From R-RK-3 sp963842775 (GTDB lineage: Bacteria; Pseudomonadota; Alphaproteobacteria; Rhizobiales; Rhodomicrobiaceae), in contig CAWJHQ010000011.1 in the NCBI GenBank assembly GCA_963842775.1, positions 992,001-1,056,000 on the forward strand: 64,000 nt of DNA, given 5' to 3'. Numbering within the stretch: position 1 is the first letter of the stretch; every line of letters begins with the position of its first letter. The notes below the pieces were generated by a model that was not told where the DNA came from, searched no databases, and saw only the letters and a list, made by a program, of their open reading frames with translations. Both the position numbers and the translations under genes were made by a program. Below are positions 9,622 to 19,117 of this stretch, in pieces.

Positions 9622-10472
9622 CAGCCATCCTCCTTGCGGCCGATCAGCAGCGTCAGGCCGATCAATCCGAGTGAGACGAGCACCAGGAACACGGCCATCG
9701 CCGCCGCGAACGGCATGTTCGACTGATAGATCGCCTGGTCGGTGATGAGCACCGAAAGCGTCCAATGCTGCGGTCGGCCAAGCATCTGCGGCAGGAGATA
9801 GGATCCCAGTGCGAAGACGAACACCATGATCAGCGTCGCGAAAATGCTTGTTCGCAGCGCCGGCACGACGACATTGAGGAATGCATGGGCTGGGGAAGCG
9901 CCAAGCGTACGGGCCGCTTCCACCAGCGTCGGATCGAGGCGTGCGAGCGCCGGATAAAGCACCAGGATCGTATAGGGCAGCGCCTGATAGATCATCGCCG
10001 TAAGCACCGCGCCGAAACCGGGCAGCAGCGCCACCGGCTGCTCCATCAGCCCGAGTGCTGCGAAGAGATTGGTGATGCCGGCGGTGCGCGAGAAGATGGT
10101 CGACCAGGCAAAGCCGATGATGACCTCCGAAAGCGAGAGTATCGAAAGCAGCGCCACCAGCCAGACAATCTGCTGGCGGCGCGGCAGACGTGTCAGCAGA
10201 TAGGTAAATGGGAAGGCCAGGAGGACGCATCCGACCGCCACCAGCGCCGAAAGCATCAGCGAGAAGCCGAGTACATTGGCGAAGAAGGCGCTGAGAAACC
10301 GTTCGTAATTGGCAAGCACGAAATCGGGCGTGTAAAAGCCGCCCTGCTGACGCCGGAAGAAGCTGACTGCGACCATGATGCCGAACGGCACGACGAAGAA
10401 GGTGACGAGCATCGCTGCCGGGAAGGCGAGCGGCGCGTAATCGGCGAGCGTTCGTGGCGGCTCCCGCTTCAT
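9621..10472 (-). CDS. ABC transporter permease (PotB/PotH type)
   Basis: 283 residues from the ATG at 10472, which overlaps the ATPase stop (ATGA). The N-terminal signal-anchor helix follows a short cytoplasmic leader (MKREPPRTLADYAPLAF). About six helices and an EAA loop (VEAARTLGASPAHAFLNVVVPAL) near residue 190 are visible. It pairs with the following permease in the spermidine/putrescine transporter family (type I importer). Confidence 0.88.
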   Translation of the reverse strand: MKREPPRTLADYAPLAFPAAMLVTFFVVPFGIMVAVSFFRRQQGGFYTPDFVLANYERFLSAFFANVLGFSLMLSALVAVGCVLLAFPFTYLLTRLPRRQQIVWLVALLSILSLSEVIIGFAWSTIFSRTAGITNLFAALGLMEQPVALLPGFGAVLTAMIYQALPYTILVLYPALARLDPTLVEAARTLGASPAHAFLNVVVPALRTSIFATLIMVFVFALGSYLLPQMLGRPQHWTLSVLITDQAIYQSNMPFAAAMAVFLVLVSLGLIGLTLLIGRKEDG

Positions 10473-11506
10473 GACGGCAGCACCACGCAATGTTCCGCCG
10501 GAAGGATGATGCCGACGGCGTCGCCGGCCGACAGCGCCAGCCGCTCACGTGGCGTGGTGACCGCGATAATCGGTGTGCCGCCAACATCGACATAGGTTTC
10601 GATCGTGCCGCCGAGATCGCGCACGAATGTCACGCGGCCGACATGCGCGGCTTGGTCGGGCTTGGTCAAATGCACGTCCTCCGGCCGGATCGACATGACG
10701 GCTTTTCGCATTCCGGCCGGCATTGTCAGCCCCGCGACAGGCGCGCCTGCGGTCACGACTCGCCCTGCCCCATCGGCTTCAACGGACAGCAGGTTCGTCG
10801 AGCCGATGAAATCAGCGACGAAGGCATCGGCGGGCCGCCGGTAAATCTCGATCGGCGGCGCCACCTGCCGAATACGCCCCTCCCCCATCACGACGACCAG
10901 ATCGGCCATGGTCATCGCCTCGCGCTGATCGTGGGTCACAACGATGGTGGTGATGCCCAGCTTCTGCTGAAGCTGCCGCAGTTCGACCTGCATGGTTTCG
11001 CGAAGTTTCGCGTCGAGAGCTGAAAGCGGCTCGTCGAGCAGAAAGAGCTGTGGCGACAGCGCCAAGGCTCGTGCAATGGCCACGCGCTGGCGCTGCCCGC
11101 CGGACAGCCTGCTGACCGGCCGCATGGCAAAGCCGGGCAACTGAACCAGTTCGAGCAGTTCATCGACCCGCGCCTGTTGCTCAGCTTGCGACCGGCCGCG
11201 GATGCGTAGCGGATAGGCGATATTCTCTCCGACGCTGAGATGCGGAAAGAGTGCGAGCGACTGAAATACCATGCCGAAATTGCGCTTATGCGTCGGCAGT
11301 CCGGTGATGTCGGCGCCGTCGATCAGGATGCGTCCTTCTGTCGGTTCCTCCAGCCCGGCGATCATCCGGAGGAGCGTGGTCTTGCCGCAGCCGGAGGGGC
11401 CGAGCAGGCAGACGAACGTGCCGTTCGGAACGCTCAGCGAGACGTGATCCACGGCGACAAAGTTGAGAAAGCGCTTCGATATATCTTTAAGAACCAGACC
11501 CGACAT
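10469..11506 (-). CDS. ABC transporter ATP-binding protein (PotA type)
   Basis: 345 residues. Walker A is GPSGCGKTT (about 38-46), the signature LSGGQRQRVAIARAL (about 136) and Walker B LFLLDEPLSALDAKL (about 158), followed by the switch His in VTHDQREA. A C-terminal TOBE domain (about 275-345) matches PotA/MalK-like ATPases. The ATG at 11506 is preceded by GAGGG. Upstream lies a hairpin-rich repeat separating it from the binding-protein gene, which may lower expression relative to the binding protein. Confidence 0.92.
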   Translation of the reverse strand: MSGLVLKDISKRFLNFVAVDHVSLSVPNGTFVCLLGPSGCGKTTLLRMIAGLEEPTEGRILIDGADITGLPTHKRNFGMVFQSLALFPHLSVGENIAYPLRIRGRSQAEQQARVDELLELVQLPGFAMRPVSRLSGGQRQRVAIARALALSPQLFLLDEPLSALDAKLRETMQVELRQLQQKLGITTIVVTHDQREAMTMADLVVVMGEGRIRQVAPPIEIYRRPADAFVADFIGSTNLLSVEADGAGRVVTAGAPVAGLTMPAGMRKAVMSIRPEDVHLTKPDQAAHVGRVTFVRDLGGTIETYVDVGGTPIIAVTTPRERLALSAGDAVGIILPAEHCVVLPS

Positions 11507-11525
11507 TGTCCCTCGACGGAAAGCT

Positions 11526-11628
11526 CCCTCTCCCATGGGGAGAGGGTGGGGGTGAGGGGCTACAAATTATCCGAGGCCGTACGCCCTCACCCGCGACTGC
11601 GTCGCCGCCCTCTCCCCCGGGAGAGGGC
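11526..11628. repeat. REP-like inverted repeat inside the ABC operon
   Basis: CCCTCTCCC / GGGAGAGGG (11526-11546) and CCCTCTCCC / GGGAGAGGG (11608-11627) are two nested palindromes. Between them CCCTCACCC and GGGTGAGGG-like segments can also pair, so the whole block can fold into one long stem. Such CCCTCTCCC...GTGAGGG elements are widespread intergenic repeats in proteobacteria. Its place between the binding-protein gene and the ATPase gene suggests mRNA stabilisation or partial termination. Confidence 0.7.
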
Positions 11629-11636
11629 ACATGGAC

Positions 11637-12725
11637 CTAGCCGACGATCAGCTCCGTCCATTTCTGGTTCAACCAGTCGGATTTCGATTGATAGAGGTCA
11701 TAACGCGGGATGATCGGATCGATGGTCGTCGAAACGGCGCCGAATTCGGCATCCGTCAGATCGAGCAATTCGCGCTTCACCGTGGGCGAAGTGCCGACCT
11801 TGCGCGACATCAGCGCCTGGATCGGCGGCTGGCTCATATAATTGATGAACACATGCGCCTCGGCTGCCTTCTTGGACGCGCTCGATACCGCCCAGCAGCC
11901 GCTATCGAGAATGCCGCCCTCCTTGGGAAACGTCGAGCGCACCGGATGCCCGTCCGCGGCCGCCAAGCCGGTAACATCGTGATAATATTGCCCCATCGGG
12001 ATCTCGCCCGATTTCAGCGCCTGCTCGAATTGGGCTTCGTCGCGATACCAGAGACGCACATTCGGCTTCACCTCGGCAAGTTTGGCCAGCGCCTTGAGGA
12101 TGCCTTCCTCGGTATCGAGCGCCTTGGTGCCGCCCATGAAGGTTTTGGCGGTGACTTCGAGCAGGAAGGAGTTGGAAACCAGCGCCAGGAGGCCGAGCTT
12201 GTCCTTGTTCGCCGGGTCCCAAAGAGCGGCCCATGATGTGGGGGCTTCCGGATAGCTCTTGGTGTTCGACACCAGCGTGATGTACCAGGAGACGGCGCCG
12301 ACGCCCGCCACGCGCCCATCCGGATATTTGTTGATGAAGCGCTCGACCAGATTGCTCGTATTGGGCAGTTTGCCGAGGTCGAGCGGCGTCCAGAGGTCGG
12401 TCGACTGGCCCTTCAGCATCGCCACTTGCGACATCATCGAGACGTCAGCAGGTGCCTGGCCGGCCTTCGCCGCCTGCTGCAGCTGGACCAGCCACGCTTC
12501 ACCGGTCGGCTCCGCCACAGCCTCGATCGCGATACCGGTCGCCTTGGTGAATTCCGGAAAGATGTGTTTGTCGAAACTGTCCTTGAAATAGCCGCCATAG
12601 ACGCCGACCTTGAGCGACTTGTCCTGCGCCCGCAGTACGTTCGGCATCGCCAGCACCGCCGCGCCTGCCAGACCTGCCTTCAGAACCGCGCGGCGGCTCA
12701 TTCTGCCCTTCCGATGTGACGTCAT
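11637..12725 (-). CDS. Periplasmic polyamine-family solute-binding protein
   Basis: 362 residues. A Tat-type signal, MSRRAVLKAGLAGAAVLA, ends ...VLRAQDK. The mature part is of the PotD/PotF class (SBP_bac family): KVGVYGGYFKDSFDKHIFP at the N-lobe and WALWDPANKDKLG-type hinge segments. It delivers substrate to the downstream permeases and ATPase of the same operon. Linkage to a ureohydrolase suggests a guanidino compound, agmatine or a polyamine as ligand. The ATG at 12725 has GAGGAA upstream; the MSRR methionine 8 codons later is an alternative start. Confidence 0.88.
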   Translation of the reverse strand: MTSHRKGRMSRRAVLKAGLAGAAVLAMPNVLRAQDKSLKVGVYGGYFKDSFDKHIFPEFTKATGIAIEAVAEPTGEAWLVQLQQAAKAGQAPADVSMMSQVAMLKGQSTDLWTPLDLGKLPNTSNLVERFINKYPDGRVAGVGAVSWYITLVSNTKSYPEAPTSWAALWDPANKDKLGLLALVSNSFLLEVTAKTFMGGTKALDTEEGILKALAKLAEVKPNVRLWYRDEAQFEQALKSGEIPMGQYYHDVTGLAAADGHPVRSTFPKEGGILDSGCWAVSSASKKAAEAHVFINYMSQPPIQALMSRKVGTSPTVKRELLDLTDAEFGAVSTTIDPIIPRYDLYQSKSDWLNQKWTELIVG

Positions 12726-12803
12726 GTGCTCGTTCCTCAGCTTGCGTTGTGAAGCTCCGTCTGCAATTTCCATTCCAGCCACCGTTCGTGCCGGCGGCGC
12801 GGT

Positions 12804-13865
12804 TCAATCCGTGCGCCCGCCGACCGATGGGCTGTAAACCATCAGGCTCAGGATCTCGAACAGCATCTGGCCGCCGGCCTGCGCCGTGTTCGTCGTGGCA
12901 TCATATTGCGGCGCGACCTCCACCACATCGCCGCCGACGATATCGAGGCCCTTGAGGCCGCGAAGAATATCAAGCGCCTCGCGCGTCGTCAGGCCGCCGA
13001 CTTCCGGCGTGCCGGTGCCGGGGGCGAAGGCCGGATCAAGGCTGTCGATATCGAAGGAGAGATAGACCGGGCCATCGCCCACGACGGCGCGTGCGCGCTC
13101 CACGACGCCCGCGCAGCCAATCGTGGAAATCTCCTCGGCGTGGATCACCGTCATGCCCGAGGCTTCCGAGAACTCCCAGAGATATTCCGCCGAGCCGCGA
13201 ATGCCGATCTGGATGGTGCGGGTGGGGTCGAGCACGCCATCGAGCACCGCATTGCGGAATGGGCCGCCATGATGGAATTTCGACTGGTCGAAGCCGCCGC
13301 CCGTGTCGCAATGCGCATCGATATGGATCATGCCGACAGGGTGCTTGGCGCCGACCGCCTTCAGGATCGGATGGCTGATCGAATGGTCGCCGCCGACCGA
13401 AAGCGGCGCGACGCCAGCGGCGACGATCTGGCCAACGCGGGCTTCGATGTCGGCGTGGCACATCTCCAGGTTGAAGCGGCTGCGGAAGGCGATGTCGCCG
13501 ATATCGGCCACTTTCAGGTCAAACACTGGCGCGCATTTCAGCACATGATTATAGGGGCCGATCCGCTCAATGAGGCGCAAGGCGCGCGGGCCGAAGCGCG
13601 AACCGGGGCGGTTGGTTACACCCAAATCCATCGGCATGCCCAGAATTGCCACCTGCAGATCGCCGAAATCGGGATTATCGGGATCGACCGCGCGATGCGG
13701 CGCCGTGAGAAATGTCGGCACGCCGGCATAGGGCGCAAGCCGCGTTCCACTTTGGGAAAAAATCTTGTTGGCGATTTTGCGAAAATGCGGGTCGAGCATG
13801 TCGCCGCCATCCGCGTCGCTGAATTTGGTTCTCAGCGCTTCGAGTTTCTGGCGATCCCAAGCCAT
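12804..13865 (-). CDS. Agmatinase/guanidinobutyrase-family ureohydrolase
   Basis: 353 residues of the arginase/agmatinase family, which hydrolyses guanidino compounds to an amine plus urea at a binuclear Mn centre. Ligand motifs are intact: GGDHS, HIDAHCDTGG and SFDIDSLDPAFAPGTGTPE. It is the first gene of the operon, followed by the polyamine-type ABC importer and a nitrilase-family amidase. Substrates consistent with this are agmatine, 4-guanidinobutyrate or 3-guanidinopropionate, and sequence alone does not choose among them. Confidence 0.88.
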   Translation of the reverse strand: MAWDRQKLEALRTKFSDADGGDMLDPHFRKIANKIFSQSGTRLAPYAGVPTFLTAPHRAVDPDNPDFGDLQVAILGMPMDLGVTNRPGSRFGPRALRLIERIGPYNHVLKCAPVFDLKVADIGDIAFRSRFNLEMCHADIEARVGQIVAAGVAPLSVGGDHSISHPILKAVGAKHPVGMIHIDAHCDTGGGFDQSKFHHGGPFRNAVLDGVLDPTRTIQIGIRGSAEYLWEFSEASGMTVIHAEEISTIGCAGVVERARAVVGDGPVYLSFDIDSLDPAFAPGTGTPEVGGLTTREALDILRGLKGLDIVGGDVVEVAPQYDATTNTAQAGGQMLFEILSLMVYSPSVGGRTD

Positions 13866-14044
13866 GGTGCCGCTGTCCTTTCATTATCCAGGTTCGCGCC
13901 ATGCGCGATGTGAGGCAGTATGCTGTTACGGGCTTCGCCATGGCAATTGCGATTGTCATAAGCGCTCGACACACTGCTTGTGTTCAACGGCATGATCGCC
14001 GAAGTGTAGGTAACAAATATTGAAAAGTGTGAGGCAATGCATTG

Positions 14045-14986
14045 ATGCCGGACGGCAAGGACACGCTGCTTTTCTATAGCGAACTCGACAATGCCGAGAC
14101 TTGGCAGCGCGCCTTGCAGGCCGAACTGCCGGACGCGGCCTTTCACGTTTTTCCGGATATGCCGGACCCGGCAGCAGTGACGGTCACGATCGTCTGGTCT
14201 CCCCCGGACGGTTTCTTCGAGCCGCTGACCAATCTTCGCCTCATCGTCAATCTCGGTGCGGGGGTGGATTCCCTTGCGCGACGCCGCGATCTGCCTGATG
14301 TGCCGATCGTCCGGCTTTCCGACCCGGCCATGGTCGCATTGATGACCAGCTATGTGCTGTTCGCCGTCATTCGGTATGCCCGCAACATCGACGTCTTCGA
14401 GGCGGCTCAGCGTGAGGCCATATGGCACTACATCGAACCGCGTCCGCTCTCGGCCGTCAAGGTAGGCGTGCTGGGGCTAGGCGAGCTCGGCGCGGCGGCA
14501 GCAGGGGCGCTTGCGAGCCTGGACTTTGACGTCAGGGGCTGGTCACGCACCCCGAAGCATTTGCCGGGCATAAGCTGCGTCCACGGGCCGGACGCATTGG
14601 ACGAGTTGATCGCGGAGGTCGAAATCCTGGTGATCATGCTGCCGCTCACACCGGCGACCCGCGGTATGATCGACGATGCCAGGCTGCGCCGGATGAAGCC
14701 TGGCGCGAAGTTGATCAATGTCGCGCGCGGGTCGATCGTCGACGAGGAGGCGCTTATCGCCGTTTTGCGAGAGGGACATCTGGGCGGCGCGACGCTGGAC
14801 GTGTTCGCCCAGGAACCACTGCCAGACAAGAGCCCTTTGTGGCGCATGCCGAATGTGCTGATCACCCCGCATGTGGCGAGCATCCCGGTGCCGGAATCCG
14901 CCGCCAAGGTCGTCGCCGAAAGCGTTCGGCGCGTTGCGCGAGGCGAGCCGCCACTGCATCAGATCGACCCCGCGCGCGGTTATTGA
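14045..14986 (+). CDS. GhrA-like D-2-hydroxyacid dehydrogenase
   Basis: 313 residues. The NAD(P)-binding motif VGVLGLGELGAAAAGAL starts near residue 140. The catalytic Arg is in INVARGSIVDEE, Glu in AQEPLPDKSPLW and His in TPHVASIP. This matches the glyoxylate/hydroxypyruvate reductase A branch, which reduces 2-oxoacids to D-2-hydroxyacids in the cytosol. An ATG at 14045 follows a TTG at 14042, and either could be used. It is divergent from the ureohydrolase operon and stands alone. Confidence 0.85.
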   Translation: MPDGKDTLLFYSELDNAETWQRALQAELPDAAFHVFPDMPDPAAVTVTIVWSPPDGFFEPLTNLRLIVNLGAGVDSLARRRDLPDVPIVRLSDPAMVALMTSYVLFAVIRYARNIDVFEAAQREAIWHYIEPRPLSAVKVGVLGLGELGAAAAGALASLDFDVRGWSRTPKHLPGISCVHGPDALDELIAEVEILVIMLPLTPATRGMIDDARLRRMKPGAKLINVARGSIVDEEALIAVLREGHLGGATLDVFAQEPLPDKSPLWRMPNVLITPHVASIPVPESAAKVVAESVRRVARGEPPLHQIDPARGY

Positions 14987-15030
14987 GCCGAGGTTATTTG
15001 CGCCGCTTCTGTCTGCCACCGGCGCTATGT

Positions 15031-18000
15031 CTACTTCTTGCCCCGTGGTTGCCTGCGGGGCGAGACATCGCCTCCCCCCTCGCCTACGACGATGAACGGC
15101 GCCCAGACGGCGGGATGAGCATTATCCGCTTGCGAGCGGTCATCCATCAGCGCGGTCATGGATTTCTGCAACGCTTCCGCGCGCCCTTCGTTCGGGTGTC
15201 GCTCAAGCTCTGCGAAGGCGTTTATGGTGAGGCGCACTGCAGCATCCGAATAGACCGGCCAATGCGACACAAGCAGTGCCCGGCCACCGGCATAGAAAAA
15301 AGCGCGGGCAAGACCCGAAAGCGCCTGCGCGCCGATCTGGTCGCCGGCGGCGGTGTTGCAGGCCGACAGGACCACCCAGTCGGCATTGAGTTTCAGCGCC
15401 GCAACCTCGGAGGCCATGAGGAGACCGTCATCGCCGTCGTCGGCAGGGTTGTCGGGCGGCGTCAGAACCAACGCCGGCTCACCCTGGCGCTGCGCCATCT
15501 TCTCCACATCACCCGAGAGCAGCCCATGGGTGGCGAGATGCAGCACGCGGTAGCGCGCCAACTGGCCGCTCAGGCTCAGGGCTTTGATATTGGCCTCCGT
15601 CGCCTCGCCTGCCAGACGGATCAGCGGGGATCTGCCCTTGAAGCGGGCGGCGACGCAATTGATCTCATAGGCTGTATCGGCCAGCGGACACAGACCACGC
15701 ACTTGCCCCAGCAGCGCGACGGGAGTCGAGCCGTTAGCAAACACCTGATCCATATTGGCGCTTACATTGCGGGTACCGCCATTACCTCGGACCGTCGCCC
15801 GTTCGATAACGCTGCGGGAGATGGGCCGCCGGGCGTCCCCAACGCCCGGACAGGCGGCGGGAGTGTTCGCCGACCGGCAGGAGGCAACGTCGCCACTCAG
15901 CAGCGGATTGCCGAAACCGGCATAAGCATCGGTGCCCGGCCGGCGATCGGCTGCATGCTGGCGCAACGCCTTCAAGCTGGAAACGGCTGGCAATATTGCA
16001 ATCGGGCTTCTTCTGCCAAGCCAGGCAATGTCACGATACGCCTCGAAGGTCTTGGGCAACCCGATCTTGGGCTTCTTGGTGACGAGAACCTGGAAAGGCA
16101 GGCTCGTCAGTACACCGGACGGCACGATAAGCAGCCTTTTGCCGGCGATCATGTCCTCGATCTGGCCAAACAGCGCTTTGTAGAGCGCATATGCCTTGCT
16201 CAGACTGAACGGCAAGGGACGCGAGGCATCAGGCATGTCCGTGAGCCCCAGGAGGTCGCCGCACCGCCTTGCGGTGGTAACGGTTCCCCATTCCTCCTCA
16301 TCGAGGCCGCAGCGCAGGGCCTGCACCTCTCTCGTCAGCGCCGCCGTGCCGAGATCCGACCGCACCCATCGCAGCTTCGTCTTGGTCACGACCCAGATGA
16401 AGGTTTCCTCGGGCGCCGGTTTTTCTGCCTGGGTGTCGAGGAAAAGTACGAGCGCTTCATCCTCGCCGAGCTGAGCCTGCACCTCTCCGACCGACAGCGG
16501 CACCGGACTGGCAAGGGCGGCATAGTCGGGGAACTCCGCCGCGAGCTTTTTGTCGATCGTGGCAATTCGCGTGTCGATGGCGGCGAGCCGTTCGCGATTC
16601 TCGGCCTCGCCGCTGCATTGCGCTTGTCCGGTGCTTTGCCCAGCGCGGCATTGTTCAAGCTGTCGCGTGTCCGCCATTCCGCCACCAGATCCTGCCGCTC
16701 GCGCGCCAGAGCCCGCGAGTTCGGGATCGCCCCTGGCGCCGCGCGCCGCCATCTGCGCCAGTGATCGCGCCGCCTCGGAGCTGAGCGCCCATTGCGCGGT
16801 CTGGAAGGTCTCGCGTGCAGGAGCGGAACCTTTCACCTTCAGGCGGTAGATCGCCTTGATCAGGTCAGAGAATTGTATGCGCCATTGCTCCACCTCACTA
16901 TGTTTTCGTCCCGTCAAGCCTTGTCCGGCGTCCTGCGCGCCACGCTGCGCGCGCCGAATGATTGCGACGGCACTGCGCCGCCATAATTGTGCGGCTTCGG
17001 CCCAGTCGCGTTGGGCAAAACGCACGAGCGCCAGATTTGTAAGCAGCACGCCAATGTTCTGACCGTCGGGTATATGCTCGGTGATCTTTAGGGCGGACCG
17101 CAGAAGAGGCTCGGCCTTATCATACCGCCCCTGAACAGCATAAGCGTTCGCCAGGTTGTTGATGATCATGACAGTATCTTGATCTTCGACACTGTATACA
17201 CGCTTGGACGTATCGAGGGCGCGTTGGTAGAGCGGCTCCGCTTCACCCGCACGGCCCTGTTGATGATAAATCGAGGCGAGATTCCCGAGGCGGAGTATCG
17301 TATCCGGATGCTCCCTGCCGAGTACGCGTTCGGTTACCTCCAGCCCGCGCTTGGCCAACAGCTCCGCCTCGTCATAGCGCCCGCGAAGAGTGTAAACCAG
17401 CGCCAGACTGTCGAGACTCGCAAGCGTTTGGGGATGCTCATTGCCGCGCACACGCTCAAAAGCCTCCGCTGCGCGCCGAAAGAGCGGTTCGGCCTCATCA
17501 AAGCGGCCCTGCTTCACATACAGCGCCGCCAGATTGTTGACGGCAGCCAGCGTCTCCAGATGCTCCTTGCCACGCTCCTGCTCACTCGTTTCCAGCGCGC
17601 CTCTTAACAGGGGCTCGGCCTCGCTGTCGCGGTTCTGCGCGAGAAATAACTTCGCCAGATCAACGACACTTCGGACCGTATCAACGTGCGCGTCACCCAA
17701 TACACGCTGCCTTGCCTCCAACGCATATTTGTAGAGCGGCTCGGCTGCGCTGTACTGGTCTTGGGCCAGATATAGATCGGCGAGGCGAGTAATACTTCGA
17801 AGAGTATCAGGGTGCTCTTTGCCGAGCGCCCGCTCTCGAATATCACGGCTGCGCCGCATCAACAGCTCAGCCTCGGCAAACTGACTTTGATACTGATATT
17901 GCCTGGCAAGATTGTCGACGCTGACGAGCGTATCGCGATGCTCTTGTCCGAGCAGGCGCTCGCGCGTCTCCAGCGCTCGACGAAAAAGCGGCTCCGCCTC

Positions 18001-19039
18001 GCCATAGCGCCCCTGGGCTTGATAAAGCTCCGCGAGATTATTGACGCTTTCTATCGTCTCGGGAGCGTCCCTGCCAAGCACACGCTCGCGCGTTTCAAGC
18101 GCGCGGGTAAAGAGCGGTTCCGCCTCATTGGGACGACCTTCACCTTTATACGCGGCGGCCAGATTTGAAACGCTTTCAATCGTCTCGGGTGCGTCCCGGC
18201 CAAGAGTACGTTCCCGTACCTCCAGGATACGCTGATATAGAGGGGTGGCTTCTCTGAATCGGTCCTGAAGGCGATAGACGTCCGCAAGATTTTTCATGCT
18301 GATGAGCGTGCTGGGGTGCTCACCTCCCATCACATGCTGCTGTATTTCCACTGTTCGCTTCAAGAACGGCTCAGCCTCCGCGTGGCGGTCCTGGGCTAAA
18401 TAAAGCGCCGAAAGTCGAACAACGCACAGAAGTGTGTCGGGATGCTCCGGGCCAAGGACGCGCTCGCTTACATCCAAACCTCGCAGCATGAGCGGCTCAG
18501 CTTCACCATAGCGCTGCTGGGTCTGAAACGAAGCCGCGAGCTCATTGAGACTGGCAAGTGTGTCCGGATGCTCCGGACCCAAGCACACGCTCGCGTGCCT
18601 CCAGGGCGCGTTTGAACAGTGGCTCTGCCTCGGAATATCGGTTCTGAGTTTGGGCGAGAACACCGAGATCGTTGACACTCATCAGCGTGTCGGGGTGTTC
18701 CGGCCCCAGCACACGCTCGCGCACCTCCAGTGCGCGCTTAAAGAGCGGCTCGGCCTCTGCGAGACGGTCTTGATCATAATAAAGGTCGGCAAGATTTTTG
18801 ACACTCGTCAGAGTGTCGGGATGCTCCGCACCGAGCGTGCGCTCCGCCTGCGCCAGCGTTTGTTCGGCGATCGGCGTCGCCTCAGCGTATTTTTGGTCAC
18901 GATAGAGTTGCTCGACCTGCTTGTTCGCAGCGCTGATGTCTTGGGGCTCTTGCGCCTGTGCGGCCATGGAGATCGCGGCGGCCAGGGTCGCCACGATGAC
19001 GGCGACCGCCAGCTTCTGTACCAGCCCTGCTCGTAACAT
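15031..19039 (-). CDS. Exported TPR-CHAT domain protease
   Basis: Reconstructed protein of about 1335 residues, start ATG 19039 after GGGGGG. A Sec signal peptide (VAVIVATLAAAISMAAQAQ) precedes about 14 kinesin-light-chain-type TPR units of 42 residues (consensus EHPDTL-SV-NLA-LY--Q-RY-EAEPL). A linker and a C-terminal CHAT caspase-like domain follow, with catalytic His in LHLATHGLLSG and Cys in VVLSACNTAAGDQ. CHAT proteases are usually cytoplasmic, so an export signal is notable. Three indels are seen: an extra base at about 18579, and a compensating pair at about 16722 and 16620 in the ERQDLVAEWR linker. It is followed in genomic order by an inactive trypsin-like gene on the same strand. 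Confidence 0.85.
17080..18960 (-). repeat. Tandem 126-bp TPR-coding repeats
   Basis: About 14 direct repeats of roughly 126 bases encode the 42-residue TPR units of the CHAT protein. Each unit carries a recognisable GAGCATCCGGACAC-like core on the coding strand. Adjacent units at about 18045-18190 are almost identical (both read DAPETIESV), which points to recent duplication or gene conversion. Such an array is prone to change in repeat number and to misassembly. Confidence 0.8.
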
Positions 19040-19117
19040 TTGCCCCCCTGTAATGGCGTTAGCACGCAATGCTGATGTGGCGCATGAGTGGCGATGAGAT
19101 GACGGTGGAGCGCCGAA

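Noticed and set aside
14839..16764. 641-codon plus-strand frame antisense to the CHAT domain
   Set aside because: The opposite strand encodes the CHAT catalytic motifs; this frame has arginine-rich noise typical of shadows.
17080..18960. Regular repeats that could suggest a CRISPR array
   Set aside because: The units are 126 bases, have no unique spacers, and encode TPR motifs in frame.
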